Shown here piece by piece: positions 37,331 to 49,625 of a stretch of 64,000 nt of DNA. The translations under genes were made by a program, and so were the position numbers. The notes under the pieces are model-generated. The model saw only the letters and a program-made list of their open reading frames with translations, was not told where the DNA came from and searched no databases. The DNA is from Shinisaurus crocodilurus (lineage: Eukaryota > Chordata > Lepidosauria > Squamata > Shinisauridae). The stretch's first letter is position 1; each line of letters starts with the position of its first letter. The stretch spans positions 218,839,350 to 218,903,349 of the forward strand of contig CM037877.1 in assembly GCA_021292165.1 (NCBI GenBank), in the 5' to 3' direction.

Positions 37331-37737
37331 TATATAGCATTAAATGGCCTCGAACCGGGGTAACTGATGGATCGCCTGCTCCCCTCTGAACTTGCCTTAT
37401 TGTTAGGAACCTCTACAGAAGCCCTGATTTCAATGCCGCTACCTTTGGAGCTGAAATGGGTGGCCAGCAGGGATAAGGCTTTTTCTGTAGTAGTACCCTG
37501 GCTGTAGAACTCCTTTCCCAGAATGATTCGCCAGGCACCAATGCTCTGAGTATTTGGGAGCTTAGCTGCCCCCCGCTGCCCCCCCAAGGCATTTAGTGGT
37601 TATTCATTTTAATGATCGTTGATGATTCTTTGTTTAATGCTTTCTGTTCAATTGTAGATTATTTATATTTTTATTACTAGTGTTTGGTTTTGTAAGATAC
37701 CTTACAGACTTTATGGTCAAAAAGTAGGATACAAATA
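37331..37737 (+). mobile_element. L2 LINE 3' end, forward
   Basis: ATGGCCTCGAACCGGGGTAA and GGATCGCCTGCTCCCCT, then GGTGGCCAGCAGGGATAAGG and GTAGAACTCCTTTCCC, give the ORF2 C-terminus in decayed form. It lies head to head with the reverse copy to its left. Confidence 0.7.
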
Positions 37738-37745
37738 TTCTAAAT

Positions 37746-37881
37746 CAGGGCTCTCCAACCTTGGGTCCCCAGATGTTGCTGGCCTACATCTCCCAGCATA
37801 CCCAGCCAGCATGGCTAATGGCAAGGGATTCTGGGAGCTGTAGTCCAGCAACATCTGGGGACCCAAGGTTGGAGAGCCCTG
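37746..37881. mobile_element. Foldback hAT MITE, 136 bp, nearly complete palindrome
   Basis: CAGGGCTCTCCAACCTTGGG at the left is the reverse complement of CCCAAGGTTGGAGAGCCCTG at the right. Flanking octamers TTCTAAAT and CTCTAAAT agree at 7 of 8. The arms are long enough to form one hairpin. Confidence 0.9.
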
Positions 37882-37889
37882 CTCTAAAT

Positions 37890-39362
37890 AAATGGAATGA
37901 ATGATAAAGTGCACTTTTAAGGTGTAACGTGCCCTCTACAATAGAGCTGGCAGATTCAGAGTCAGAAAACATGCATAAGTTCCTTTATATCTCTTGATGC
38001 TGCAGGAGATAATGCAGACACGACTTCTCCTACCTGTGTTACCACCTCAGCCTTGTCTATTCCTTCCCTTGCTTATTGTGTGGCATACCCCACCTTCCCT
38101 GTTTTTGCAGCCCCAGATAGGCAGGAAGAACAGCCCCGGTGGTGGCCAAAAGGGCTTGCTGTTAGAAACACATGTACTCTGTCATGCAGCCTCATCTTAT
38201 GCATGTTTACACAGAAGTAAGTCATATTGAGTTCAGCAGGATTTATTCCCAAGGACTGCAGCCTTAGGAGTATTTTTTAAATGTATATATTTTGCTTAAG
38301 TAAAAATAACAGCTGTGATTAGTTAATTGTGCAAAGCAGGAATAATTTGCATAATCTGCTTCATCTCATCATGGGACAAAGAGCTACACAGGACAATAAA
38401 ACTTTGACACCATAAGGGCTAGTAACCTACTGTAAAAACAATCCCCCCCCCAAAGCTGGGATGTCCTGTATGCTGAATTCTGCCCCTAAGCTAAATTCTG
38501 TACATGCCCTCCCCTTATGAGGAATTGCAGAATACCAGCCTTAGCTATGGTTAAAATTTCACCAAAACTTTATCAGTTCATTACATTCATTCTGTGCTTT
38601 GGTGGTACATGACAGTTTTGTATCCTTTAATACATCTTAGACTAGCTTCATGAACTGCAGACATTTTTAGTATTCATATAAATATCGCATTGTTTGAGCC
38701 AACAAAAGCTTCTGCAGCTTGACATTTCACTAGATATGATATACTGTATAAAAATGCTCCTTTAATTTCCCCGGCTCGCTAAACTACTTTCCTAATGACA
38801 TTTCACAGTTGTGCAATAGACTGATCTGATAATAAAAAATAAACCCAATCATTTTCTTTCTTCTGCTTTCCACAAGCAAAGACCACTTTCACCCCCTTGA
38901 TCTTGAGAAACAAGATGATCATAACAGTGTGTCAGGAAGTTATGTACAGTTTTTATGGTCATACTTCATTGCCATGAGATCTGACCATACCTGATCATCT
39001 TAAACCCTATTGAGGCATTCTCCTCACACGTAAATTCTACACACAAGGAAGGGGAGTGAGGACAAATGCCCCTTCCATCATTCTCCTTGACCCCTTCACA
39101 AGGACAGTAACTGTAGCAGAGGAGAGTCTCTGAGAGCCAAGATTTCCCAGGGCATAGCGCTTACACATGAGAAGAATGACTGAGTAAGTCTCTAATCAGA
39201 ATGACAATCCCTGGGACTGCTTATTCTGACCCTAGTAGGAACTTGATGTTGTGGGTTCTGGCTGACAATAATAGTCTTAGCTAGACTGATGGTCCATAGA
39301 TCAGAATGGTTGCTTGATGTTCCTTCAGTGGGGGTGATTAGGAGATAGTTAGGAATCTGTTG
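37890..39362. other. Intergenic DNA with one small MITE
   Basis: Positions 38185-38275 (ATGCATGTTTACACAGAAGT, AAGTCATATTGAGTTCAGC) belong to the short palindromic family seen at 10519. The rest is unassigned. Confidence 0.45.
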
Positions 39363-40489
39363 CAGTGGCACAGCTAGGGTTGGACCTTGGGGCCAAAGTC
39401 CAGGGCCCCACTGGCTCGAGGGCCCCAAATGATCACCCAGAGGAGTGGTAGGTGATGGGGCAGTAGAAAACATGTCCAGTACCAGCACCTGGGCAGGCCG
39501 GGGCCCACTGGGGCTGATGCTGCTTACTGCAGCATCCTTCCTTTATATTTTTAAAAACATTTTATAGTTTGGGAGTGGCCAGCTGGTGACAGATGCTCAT
39601 TTTATCATTTTGTCTTTAAAATAATTTCCATTTTCTGCAACAAAACAGTAAACATTTTTGGCAGAAGCAAACTCCATTTTATTCCTGTAATCATGATGGT
39701 GCTATGCTTTAAGTGAGTTTAATATGCGAAATTGCACATGCTCAGAGTATTTTGTTCAAAATCAGGGTTGGCCAACAATTGTTTTACTCTAATATATCAG
39801 GAAACTAGTGTTGGTGTTGAAAGAATTTGTAATCTGTGTGCTAGCCTTGCCAGGCTGTCCACACACAGCAGCAGAGTTCTCTCACACAGCAGTAACCCAG
39901 CAGCTCAGCTGCCCCAGTTGCAGATTAATCCAGGACTCAGGAATCACTCTGTAAACAGCAGCAACAGGTCTACCTGTTTATTTACCGTACTTATTCAAAG
40001 TAAGCACTACAGAGTATACATTCCATAGATACAATCCACGTGCAGAGTATATATGCACAGCAAGCATAAGTCCAGTGAAGAGAAGGAGAACTTCACCCCA
40101 CCAACCCAAAGAGTTACATTGTAGAAAAGCAAGAACAAAGAGTCAAAGCTAAAGCTCTTCCCCTTAAGATGGCTTCTGTCTGCAGCAGTACAATACATCA
40201 GAGAAGACACGTGACCGCCCCTGGTTCCCAGAGAGCCTTTCCCACGCTTTAGCCAAGAATAGCATAACATAACATGCCGATGGCTCAGACGTAAACATCC
40301 GCTTGAGACAGCCAGTACCATAACAATAGAAAATCTCCCAGCTTGACTGTTGATATCTCAACAACTAGAAGCAGTTGTAAAGCATGGAATGGCAGTGGGG
40401 GCGGGAGGAGAAGAGAGATGTTAGTGGTGTTCTTCACAACTGAAGTAATACCAGGGTCTAGGGTGTGAAATTACGTAGCTGCACCACTG
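39363..40489. mobile_element. Possible hAT element split by an LTR
   Basis: CAGTGGCACAGCTAG at the left and TAGCTGCACCACTG at the right are inverted. The flanking octamers ATCTGTTG and ATGTGTGA agree at only 5 of 8. The enclosed 39809-40325 looks like an LTR. Confidence 0.45.
39809..40325 (-). mobile_element. Possible solo LTR, 517 bp
   Basis: It begins TGTT and ends AACA on the plus strand. On the minus strand there is AATAAA (plus strand TTTATT within GTTTATTTACCG) about two thirds along. It has no coding interior. The target duplication is not clear. Confidence 0.45.
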
Positions 40490-41565
40490 ATGTGTGAAGG
40501 ATATACCTATCAGACCTTGGGGAAATGAACATCCCTACCCTAAGGGATGAAACTATAACTTTTTGTAAGCCACCATTGGAATTTTCTGAAGGGCAGAGGA
40601 TAAATCCCTTCAATAAAATAATAAATAATTGGGGGCTTGTCAAAGAGGTGTGCATGCGTGCGTGCGTGCGTGTGTGCGTGCGAGAGAGAGAGAGAGAACA
40701 TGAGAATGAGTTGTGAGTTGGATGAAGGCATCTTGGGGAAGCAGGGCTCCTCTCTCTGGGGATCTGATGTTGGGCAGTGGATTTGCAGACTTGTAGGAGT
40801 GCTCCTCTGCAATTATGTTTGTATATTTGTAAGTAATACAAATGTTAGCAAAGACACCTTAAGTCTCCTGTGATCTCATCTAAAGGAAACCAGATCTGGT
40901 TAGTGATGCCCCTGGAGCTTCTTATCACTTGGGAAAGTGTGGGGAATGCAACACTGGCAAACAGCGATATTATTAAGATTAAAAAAAACTATGAGTGGGA
41001 ATTTAGCAAGGAATCCAAGAACTTTGAAAGAAGATAACAAGAAAGTCATGGGTGTGCCCAGGCTTAATAAAAGTCAACAAAGGAGTAATATATTGTGCCC
41101 ATCCATGTGGGTGCAAACTGGATATAGAAAAAGGTCAGAAGATAGGAAGGTGGCATTTGAATACTTGGCAAATAGGTTGGAAGGAAATCAGACAGGGGAG
41201 CTTTAATTATCAACCATTACAGTAGTTCTCATTGTAAATGTAACCATGTTCACAGCACACTTGAATTATAGCATTTAAAAATAAAGCTGGATACAAAGGT
41301 ATTGGATCATGATCTGGGTATGCTCTTGCAAGTACCTCTCTTGATTTCTTTACATCTGAGGACTGGGAGCTGAATGTGTAAATTGACTCAGTGGAAAAGC
41401 ATCGTGTACTAGTGGTATGATCTAAAAGACATGCCACAGGATCATCTTAGTCAGAATCAAGGAGTCAAAGGGCTTGGCAAACATAGGTCAACCATCTGTC
41501 AAGGTGGTCTTGAAATCTGTGGGGTGGTTAAGGGCATGTCTGCACTATAAACTCATGGCTCCTTC
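40490..41565. other. Intergenic DNA with short simple repeats
   Basis: Mixed (TGCG)n, (GTGC)n and (GA)n occupy 40647-40697. 41010-41210 may be old LINE DNA but shows no safe motif. Confidence 0.4.
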
Positions 41566-41573
41566 CTCTAAAA

Positions 41574-41646
41574 CAGTTATGCTGGCTGAGGCATGCTGGG
41601 AGTTGTAGGCCAAAAACATCTGGGGACCCAAGGTTGGAGAACACTG
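41574..41646. mobile_element. 73-bp hAT-type MITE with exact 8-bp target duplication
   Basis: CAGTTATGCTGG to GTTGGAGAACACTG, flanked by CTCTAAAA on both sides (41566-41573 and 41647-41654). Same family as 22505, in the opposite orientation. Confidence 0.9.
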
Positions 41647-41889
41647 CTCTAAAACAACCCTGAAAACTAGCATTGTGAGGCAGCTTGCACATTTTCAATG
41701 TTCTTAGCACCCTCATAATGCTACAGGTATTAGGATTTCTTTGAGGAAGTCAGGCTGTTGGGACTTGAAAAAGATACTAGGAGAGGATATATTGTGGAGT
41801 AATATCCTTCCTATCTCACGTTAGTGAGATCAGAGTAGAGTCCCTTTCCAGCTTAAAAGAAGCTTAGATTTGGCTAGTGTTAGCCAGTT

Positions 41890-42420
41890 AGCATTTGGTA
41901 ATCCAGGATGCTTTAAGGCAGACTGGATTCCCCTGGTTTTGCCCCCTTTTCTCTCCCTCAGAACAATAATCAGAGACATAGTCTTGTAAAAGTTAAAAGT
42001 AACATTTACTCACTCAGATTATGCAGTTTCATTCAGGCAGGCTTAAAAGAGTTTCTTACAGTTGGTTACAAGTTCATTTGGAAATACTTGGGGTCTGAAC
42101 TTGTGGAGTTCAGACCAGCAACTCTGGCTACATGCTGTTACAAGGATCACGTGGAGACAACAACCTGGTGGTTCCACGTCACTAGAGTCTGAACAGAAAG
42201 AGGAAGAAGCTGGGAGCAACGCCCACTTCCTGTTCAGGTTGTTAATAATTCAATTAGTACCTTCTAAGAAAACCACCCTAGAAGGTATCAGTGATCTTAA
42301 CCATTTCACCCAATTACCTGGTGAAACATTAGCCATAGGTTTTGACTGCAATTTTAATTATCCAACACAGGCAAATTCCATGTTTGGAGGTAATGAATTG
42401 AAAATAAAACCTTATAGTAC
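41890..42420. repeat. Possible LTR-like retroelement remnant
   Basis: The composition and motifs differ from the LINE pieces around it, and it abuts a CR1 fragment. Terminal TG..CA and duplications could not be fixed. Confidence 0.25.
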
Positions 42421-42424
42421 CTTT

Positions 42425-43250
42425 ACACAAATCTATGGTGCGGCCACACTTAGAATATCATGTGCAGTTCTGGTCACCACACATCAAAAAAGATATTGTA
42501 GAGCTGGAAAAAGTGCAGCAAAGAGCAAGCAGAATGATCATGCAACTGGAACAATGCCCGTATGAGGAACGGTTACAACTTCTGGGGTTTTTTACCTTAG
42601 AAAAAAAAGGTGAGTAGGTGGGGACGTGCTTAGAGGTGTATAAAATTATGCATTGTGTGGAGAAAGTGGATAGAGATACATTTTTCTTCATCTTTCATAA
42701 TACTAGAACTTGTGGTCATCCCATGAAACTGAATGGTGGGAGATTCAGGACAGATAAAGGAAGTACTTCACACAGCACATACTCAAACTATGGAATTCAC
42801 CACCACACGACATAGTGATGGCTGCTAACTTGGACAGCTTTAAGTGGATTGGGCAAATTCACCAAGGATGAGGCTATCAAAGGCAGGGCCGGTGCTACCA
42901 TTAGGCCAACTAGGCAGCTGCCTAGGGTGCAGGGCTAAAGGGGGCACCAGAAACGCCTTGAAAAAAAACACAGTGCTCTCAAGTGGGAAGGGGGGGGCGC
43001 TAAATATCTGATCTTGCCTAGGGCACCAAACTGCCTTGCACCGGTCCTGATCAAAGGTTATGTGTCATGAAGGCCCAGTATCAAGAGGCAAGAGGCTTCT
43101 GAATACCAGGTGCTTGGGGAACATGAGTGGGAGGATGCTGTTGTGCTCATGCCCTGCTTGTGGGCTCCCATTGATATCTGGTTGGCCACTGTGAGAACAG
43201 AGTGTTGGACTAGATAGGCCTTTGGTCTGATTCAGGAGGGCTCTATGTTA
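42425..43250 (+). mobile_element. CR1-like LINE 3' part, interrupted by a hAT element
   Basis: MVRPHLEYHVQFWSPHIKKD and VEKVQQRASRMI-type coding (42435-42617) is the CR1 C-terminal block. The non-coding end continues through TTGGACAGCTTTAAG, then GATGCTGTTGTGCTCATGCC and GGTTGGCCACTGTGAGAACA after the inserted element. The frame is broken. Confidence 0.85.
42884..43049. mobile_element. 166-bp hAT non-autonomous element with exact 8-bp target duplication
   Basis: CAGGGCCGGTGC at the left and GCACCGGTCCTG at the right are inverted termini (one mismatch). ATCAAAGG flanks both sides (42876-42883 and 43050-43057). It contains a run of G and the pair GGCAGCTGCCTAGG. Confidence 0.93.
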
Positions 43251-44159
43251 TTAATTTGTAATCCAAATAGCCTTGTCCAATGTCCAGGCAGAACCAGCTG
43301 AGTAATGCAGCAGCACCTGCTCTCCATTCCATCCATTGGGAACATCTAATCTTTTTCCATTGAACTGTAGGGGAGAATATAGACATGTCCTAAATTTTAT
43401 TGTGATGCACCATACAGGTATTTACTTCTACAGAGTGCTTAATATTTAAGTTCTGAGAGCGGTAATGGAGTGATATTTATAATGCTCCGAATTCTAAAAC
43501 ATTAACATACTAGTCAACAGCCCATTGGCCGTGGGTTGCAATTATATAATGGAATCAAATTGTTTGTTATCAGAATCTTACATCGGCAGTTGTAGGTTAA
43601 AAGATGCGGAGGGACCCAGGTTAGGGAAGACTGCTCTAGGGAGAATCTCCGCTTTCATTACAGATCTAAAATGTGAAAGGTGGGCAAGTTGTTTACTGGA
43701 AATACTTTTTCATACAGTGTTACCATCTTTTCCTGGCAAGGGCTCTCTGTCATTAATGGTTGCATGTCAGGAAGAAAGTCAACAGGTGCAACCTTTTCCT
43801 AGCATGGTAGAATCTCTACCATGTTGAATTTATGTGGCACAAAAGCTTCTGTCTTGGGGAAAGGGTGGCAACACTAACTCTAAAGCTGTTTCTCTGGTGT
43901 TAAAGAAATTTCTCACATGCTTAAGGTAAGACTACCCCAGTGCCCCTAAGTGCCTTGCTGGATGAGGGCCACTGTTAGAGAAATGGGATATATATTTTTT
44001 ATTTTGTGTGAGGCAGACAGTCTGAAAAGATGAAGCCCTGCTCAAGGAGTGAACCTTGTCTGGCTTTTGCATTGATCAGTTGTTTGTAAATGTAAATAAT
44101 TTATCTGGCTGATTTTCAGACTCTTTGATGTGGTAGAGAAAGGGAATCAATAGTTGGAA
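43251..44159. other. Intergenic DNA, unassigned
   Basis: No supported gene or repeat, though 43580-43640 has a MITE-like GTTGTAGGTTAAAAG and GACCCAGGTTAGGGAAGAC. Confidence 0.35.
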
Positions 44160-45540
44160 AGGCACACTTGGATGAAACCGATTACTTAGATCCATGCCAG
44201 TCGGGCTTCAGGACTGGACATGGGACGGAAATGGCCTTGGTCACCTTGGTGGATGATATGAGGAGGGCCTTGGATAGGGGCGAATGCTCCTTCCTAGTCC
44301 TCCTCGATCTCTCAGCGGCTTTTGATACCGTGGACCACGGTATCTTCCTGGACCGCCTGGAGGGGTTGGGTATCGGAGGCACTGTATTGCAGTGGTTCTG
44401 GTCCTTCCTCTCTGGAAGGTACCAGAGGGTAGTTCTTGGGGAGGAGGCTTCGAACCCTTGGCTGCTCACTTGTGGGCAGCCAAGGGTTCCATCCTCTCCC
44501 CAATGTTATTTAACATCTACCCAAAGCCGCTGGGAGCTATCATCAGGAGGTTTGGGGTGTGGTGTCATCAGTATGCAGATGACATGCAGCTCTACCTCTC
44601 TTTCAAGTCCTCACCGAGGTTGGCCATTGAGACCCTGTCCAAGTGCCTGGAGTCAGTGGGTGGCTGGATGGGAAGGCACATGCTGAAACTGAACCCCGAC
44701 AAGACCGAGGTACTTCTGGTGGGGGACAAGGGGAGGTTAGGGGATGTTGACCCGGTGCTGAATGGGGTGCATTTGCCCCTGAAGGACCAGGTCCGCAGCT
44801 TGAGAGTCATTTTAGACTCCCAGCTGTCCATGGAGGCTCAGGTGTCAGCTGTGAGCCGGGCAGCGCTGTATCAACTCCATCTGATACAGCAGCTGCACCC
44901 CTACCTTCCTAATCATCTGCTCCCATCAGTGGTTCATTCATGCCTTGGTCTCCTCTCACCTAGACTACTGTAATGTGCTCTACGTGGGGTTACTCTGGAA
45001 GACGGTTCGGAAGCTACAGCTGGTACAGAATGCGGCGACTCGCCTGGTTAAAGGCAGCCGCCGGCGGATCACATCACTCCAGTGCTCAAGGAGCTGCACT
45101 GGCTACCATTTGCTTGCCGAGCCGAATTCAAGGTGTTGGTTTTGACCTTTAAAACCCTATACGGCTCCGGTGCAGTTTATCTCAAGGAGCGTCTCCAGCA
45201 ACACCAAGTAGGCTGCTCAACAAGATCTGCCACAGACGGCCTTCTCCTTGTCCCTTCAGCCAGAGCAGCTAGACTGGTGGGGACTAGGAAGAGGGCCTTT
45301 TCTGTGGCGGCCCCCGTACTGTGGAACTCTCTCCCTAGTGACCTCCGCCATGCCCCCTCTCTGCTGAGTTTCCGCCGCTCACTAAAAACATGGCTGTTCA
45401 GGCGGGAATATGGGGTGGGCTAAGATTTTAAAATTTTATACTGTTTTAAATGTATTTTATCCTGTATTTTATCATGTGTACATCGCCCAGAGTGGCCGGT
45501 GTGCCAGCCAGATGGGCGATAAATAAATGTAACAAAATAA
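44160..45540 (+). mobile_element. L2 LINE, 5'-truncated, long reverse transcriptase
   Basis: In order: LDPCQSGFRTGHGTEMAL, LVLLDLSAAFDTVDHGIFLD, WFWSFLSGRYQRVVLGEE, then after a frameshift near 44470-44500 GSILSPMLFN, the catalytic QYADDMQLYLSF (near 44565-44600), LKLNPDKTEVLLVGDKG, LDSQLSMEAQVSAVSRAA, VSSHLDYCNVLY, KLQLVQNAATRLVKG, LKELHWLPFACRAEFKVL and PVLWNSLPSDLRHAPSLLSF. The order is that of L2 ORF2. The endonuclease domain is absent. It ends with GATGGGCGATAAATAAATG. Several frameshifts make it inactive. Confidence 0.93.
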
Positions 45541-46084
45541 ATAAATAAACAAACAGGTATGGAGGGGAAGGTATTTTAAGATACATTAATATGGCTTCTG
45601 AAAGTCTCTCTAAGCTTTGGATTTTACTGTTTAACTCTTGTACTGGTTATTTCTTTAAAGCTTTAACCAAAGCATTATGTTGGCATGATTGGATGTTAAT
45701 ACAAGGACTAGCTGTGCTTTGACTTTCCCATCTTTGTAGCATTTAGTTTGAGGTTTACTTTTAACTCTGCATTAATGAAAGTTTGTCTCCGGTGAATTTG
45801 TTTTTGGCTTATCCTTTGTGCATAATCCCTTCATAAAGCAAATGAGCCTTGAACTAAAAAGTAAAAAAAGAAAAGAAAGAAGATTTATTGATGAGAGAAC
45901 AAACATTAGCTCAAGAAATAACTTTTTAATTATCCTTTTAAACAAGTCCCTGTGTGGGGGTGGGGATTGAGTGAAAATCAGCAGACTGCAGATGCTTGAG
46001 GTCTGTTATACAGATGAGCTTATTACTAGCCATTGGCCACAAAAACTAATTCGTCAACACAACCCTTTGTTAACTTTGTGAAAG

Positions 46085-46567
46085 TAATTCTCAAACATGG
46101 CTTGGGACCACAATACCTGATGGAATGCCTCTCCCAACCACAATCTACCCGTACACTACGTTCAACATCTGGGGCTTTCCTCCGATTGCCACCTCCACGT
46201 GAGGCTCGGAGGGCAGTGACAGGGGGGAAGGCCTTTTCTGTGGTAGCCCCCCAACTGTGGAACAAGCTCCCCCCTGAGGCCCGCCTGGCACCAACTCTTA
46301 TTATCTTTTCGGCGCCAGGTTAAGACTGCCCTCTACATTGAGGCTTTTAATAATTAAATGGTATGTGGTAGGGTGGTAAACTGTTTTTGCGGTCGTGTTT
46401 TATTAACTTGTTTTAGAGATACTTTTAAAATTGGTTTTTTAAAAATTCATAATGTTTTATTATTTATATCTTAAACAGTATTTTATTGTTTGTTTTTAAT
46501 TATTGTTGTACACTGCCCAGAGAGCTTCGGCTATTGGGTGGTATAGAAAATGAATAAATAAATAAAT
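46085..46567 (+). mobile_element. L2-type LINE 3' end
   Basis: GGCCTTTTCTGTGGTAGCCC, CCAACTGTGGAACAAGC, AGACTGCCCTCTACATTGAG and GTACACTGCCCAGAGAGC, then a GAATAAATAAATAAATAAAC tail. It is a different L2 subfamily from the 44160 copy. Confidence 0.85.
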
Positions 46568-48034
46568 AAACCAAATAGTGGAAATTATATGGTATTATGG
46601 CCATAAATATGGGCTATAGCTGAGTGGATGAGCAAGTGTCAGTCCAACTTCCAGTGCTTGAGGAATTTGATCTGTGTAAATTCCTTCACAAACTGACCTG
46701 AATTGTACCTCTCAGGTTAATATGCAGATCAGAATGTAGTTATCCTTTCACACCTCTCCAAATTTGGTGGTGCAGTACTTGGCTCAAAAATGCATTTAAG
46801 AATGTGTTTAGAAATAAAACATCTTTAGAAAAGCACAACTGAGAGAAAATAGTTTAGAAATGTCTACTTTGTGGCAAAATACCGGTACATTAAAAATATT
46901 ATTGAAGAATATGTTTAGGGTGCAATCCTATGCCCCCCCCAACCTTACCTGTGGGCCATAGGATAGGTCGGAAATTCCCTTCCAAGGTTGCAGTGGGGAG
47001 TCTGCCTGTGGAGCAGCCTCACCCGCCACCTCTCAGCTGGTGCGGTTCTTTCTGTGCCGGCTGTGAACTGAAGATGGAAGACCCTCTTCATTCCAGCATG
47101 GGGGGAGCATTCCTAGGGGCGGGGAGGAGCAAGGCACCGCCATCTTCCGCTGAATCCAGGTGTGCCTCAGCCTCTCCTGCTCATGAGGAGGGGTAAAACA
47201 TTTAGATGGCCAAAATTGGCCATTTAAATGTTTTGGAGGGTGAGGGGAATGTGGTGGCAATCCTATCCTCTGCGCTCCTCCTGCCTTCAATTGGATGTCC
47301 AGAATCCTCGAGTTTGGAGGGCTACGGGCACCCACATAGGATGGGGCTGCCCATGCATCTAACATGTTAATATATATATTTTTTTAAAAATCACAGATTA
47401 ATGGAGAAATGGGACATCTTTAGGAATGTACACATGCAAAAGTGAGAAGCAGAGTGGAAATAGACTGATCCATCCAACTTTCTTTGTCTTGGGCCTTCCT
47501 TCTGTCACTCCATCCTTTGAGTTTCATCATTTATGTACCCACTTCCCCAAGTCCTGCACTGTCGATTGGTTTTGTTTCCACAACCAGGAGCTATGCTGGC
47601 TGCTTCTCACTATTGTATGCCCCATGTACATTAACCCTTTGCTGTCAAGCCTGTTACCAGCTCAGACATTTGTAGCAGGCAGGGCTAATACTATCATGAT
47701 CCTTCATCAGACAATACCCTGACTACATCATCTTCAGCCAACAGTCCCATCATGACATCTGGATGGTAGAGGGTTTGAAGACCCTGTGCATGTATATCCC
47801 GTTATAGGAGTTTGCCTTAGAATGTAAAAGTAGCAAGAGTGGAGGCTTGAGAAGTCTTCCCCCCATATCTTGAACCTAATCTCAGCGTGACTCACCAGTG
47901 ACATGTAGATCTCAAAATAAAACGCAAAACCCAATCACAGCTTCTATTTTGAAGTGGTAGCAGCCTGATGCAGTGAGCTCAGGTTTGAAACCAGAAATGC
48001 AGATACAAAAAATGGGAACTTTGTAAACCAGACT
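46568..48034. other. Intergenic DNA, mostly unassigned
   Basis: 46918-47360 is GC-richer, with GGGTGCAATCCTATGCC, later GGCAATCCTATCCTC, and a palindromic TGGCCAAAATTGGCCA at 47207-47222. It may be a DNA element. No gene is supported. Confidence 0.35.
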
Positions 48035-48142
48035 TCCCCAAGCTAGTGCCCTCCAGATGTGTTGGACTACAGCTCCCATCATGGCTGGGAATGATGGGAG
48101 CTGTAGTCCAACATATAAGGAGGGCACTCGCTTGGGAAAAGT
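48035..48142. mobile_element. Foldback MITE
   Basis: CTTCCCCAAGCTAGTGCCCT and GTTGGACTACAGCTCCCATC mirrored by GATGGGAGCTGTAGTCCAAC and AGGGCACTCGCTTGGGAA. Same family as 15908. Confidence 0.85.
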
Positions 48143-48818
48143 GAGTGTAAACTATCAGTATAAAGACTAGTACCTAAGGATGAAAGGAAATGGATTGGTC
48201 TCCAGGAAAGGCTTAACTAGTTTAGCCGCCAGCATTTTCATGGTTCTTGCAACATCTTCCTCAGGAAGAGAACAAAGTTTTAAAGCTAGCCAAGAAGACT
48301 TTCCGTATGTCTTGTAAAACAAATCGGTAATAACATCACACCATCAGTACACATCTGCAACAAGATCCCAGTTAGCTTTTGGAAGAGAAAGGCAATCAAG
48401 TTAGGTGGCGAGCCCCTCTGGTGCCAGCAGGGCTTGACTGCACTGTGCTAGCTGAGCTGCTGGTCCTGTGTAGTCTGTAGCTATGTGGGCAGCTAAGTGT
48501 GTGCGCAGATTTTCCAAGTGTGCTCAGTGGTGAAGAGCAGATGGGGGTTAATCTTTATGCAATGAGTGTCTGCTTCCAGGATACTCAAGTGGGAGCAGCT
48601 GTATGCTTCTTAAGCATAAACAGCCTTGACAGATGACTAACCAGGCAATCAATAGGACTGGTTGACTGAACATTGAATTTTACACGGGAAAATATTTCTC
48701 GTATTATTACTTTTAAAAGAAAGTTTCTCTTGCCTTTTGACCCTCCCCTCCAGTGTGAACCCTTTTTCGTCTGAAGTTTAGCATCCTGGGTAATTTGGAG
48801 GAGACAGAGTGGAAACCA

Positions 48819-49625
48819 CAGGGATGTTGAAGAGTCCTTGGGCTCGAGTCACGAGTCATTCACGAGCCTTTGGACTCAAGTCCGAGTCTGAGTCCTTGGT
48901 CCAAAATGGTGACTCACGAGTCCTGAGTCACTCCCAAAACTGACTCCACGAGTCCCTATTAAAATCAATGGGGGTTTCCCCCCAACAAAATAAGGCTACT
49001 TCAGATGTGTGGCTTAAATAAATTCTAGGCACAAGTGTGCCTTTTTATTTCAAAACTCTGCAACTGATTTTGGCAAGAACAGACCAGGCAGACAAACCCA
49101 AAATAACCAGGCAGGCAGAGGAGGCAGGGAACCCCAAAGCAGGCAGGCAGAGGCCTTTGTTTTGGACAGTTCAAACTGTGGAACTGGTTAAGAAGAGACC
49201 AGGCAGGCAGAGGAGGTAGGGAACTCCAAACAGGCAGACAGGCAGTGCCCTTTGTCTTGGACAATTCAACTGTTGAACTGCAGGCAGAGGCAGCCAAACC
49301 CAAAATGTCTGACCCTAACCCTAACCCCCCACAACAACACATCAATCAAAATAAATCTTAACATATTGTTGGGGCTGCGCTCCTGGTAGCTGTCCATAGT
49401 GGCTGAGCAGCGGCGCGCCTCGCTTCCATGCACTCTTCACCGGTGATCGCGCTCCTCTCCACTCCTTCTGGCACAGCCCAGGGATGTTGAAGAGTCCTTG
49501 GTCTCGAGTCCTGAGTCGAGTCGCGAGTCCCGTTAAAAATATTGGGACTCGAGTCAGACTCGAGTCAGAGGGGGGACTCAGTCCGACTCACGAGTCGAGT
49601 CCTCGAGTCCGAGTTCCCATCCCTG
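48819..49625. mobile_element. GAGTC-rich hAT-type element, copy B, with target duplication
   Basis: It begins CAGGGATGTTGAAGAG and ends GTTCCCATCCCTG. The flanking octamers GGAAACCA and GGAAACCG agree at 7 of 8, the size expected for hAT insertion. It shares the GAGTC/GACTC ends and the AGGCAGGCAGAGG interior with copy A but differs in the middle (49300-49480), where a short telomere-like (CCCTAA) run and GC-rich DNA lie. An internal CAGGGATG at 49480 again starts a 146-bp terminal unit. Confidence 0.85.

Noticed and set aside
42062..42565. 167-codon plus-strand open frame
   Set aside because: It crosses the boundary between LTR-like DNA and a CR1 fragment, and reads the CR1 part in the wrong frame.
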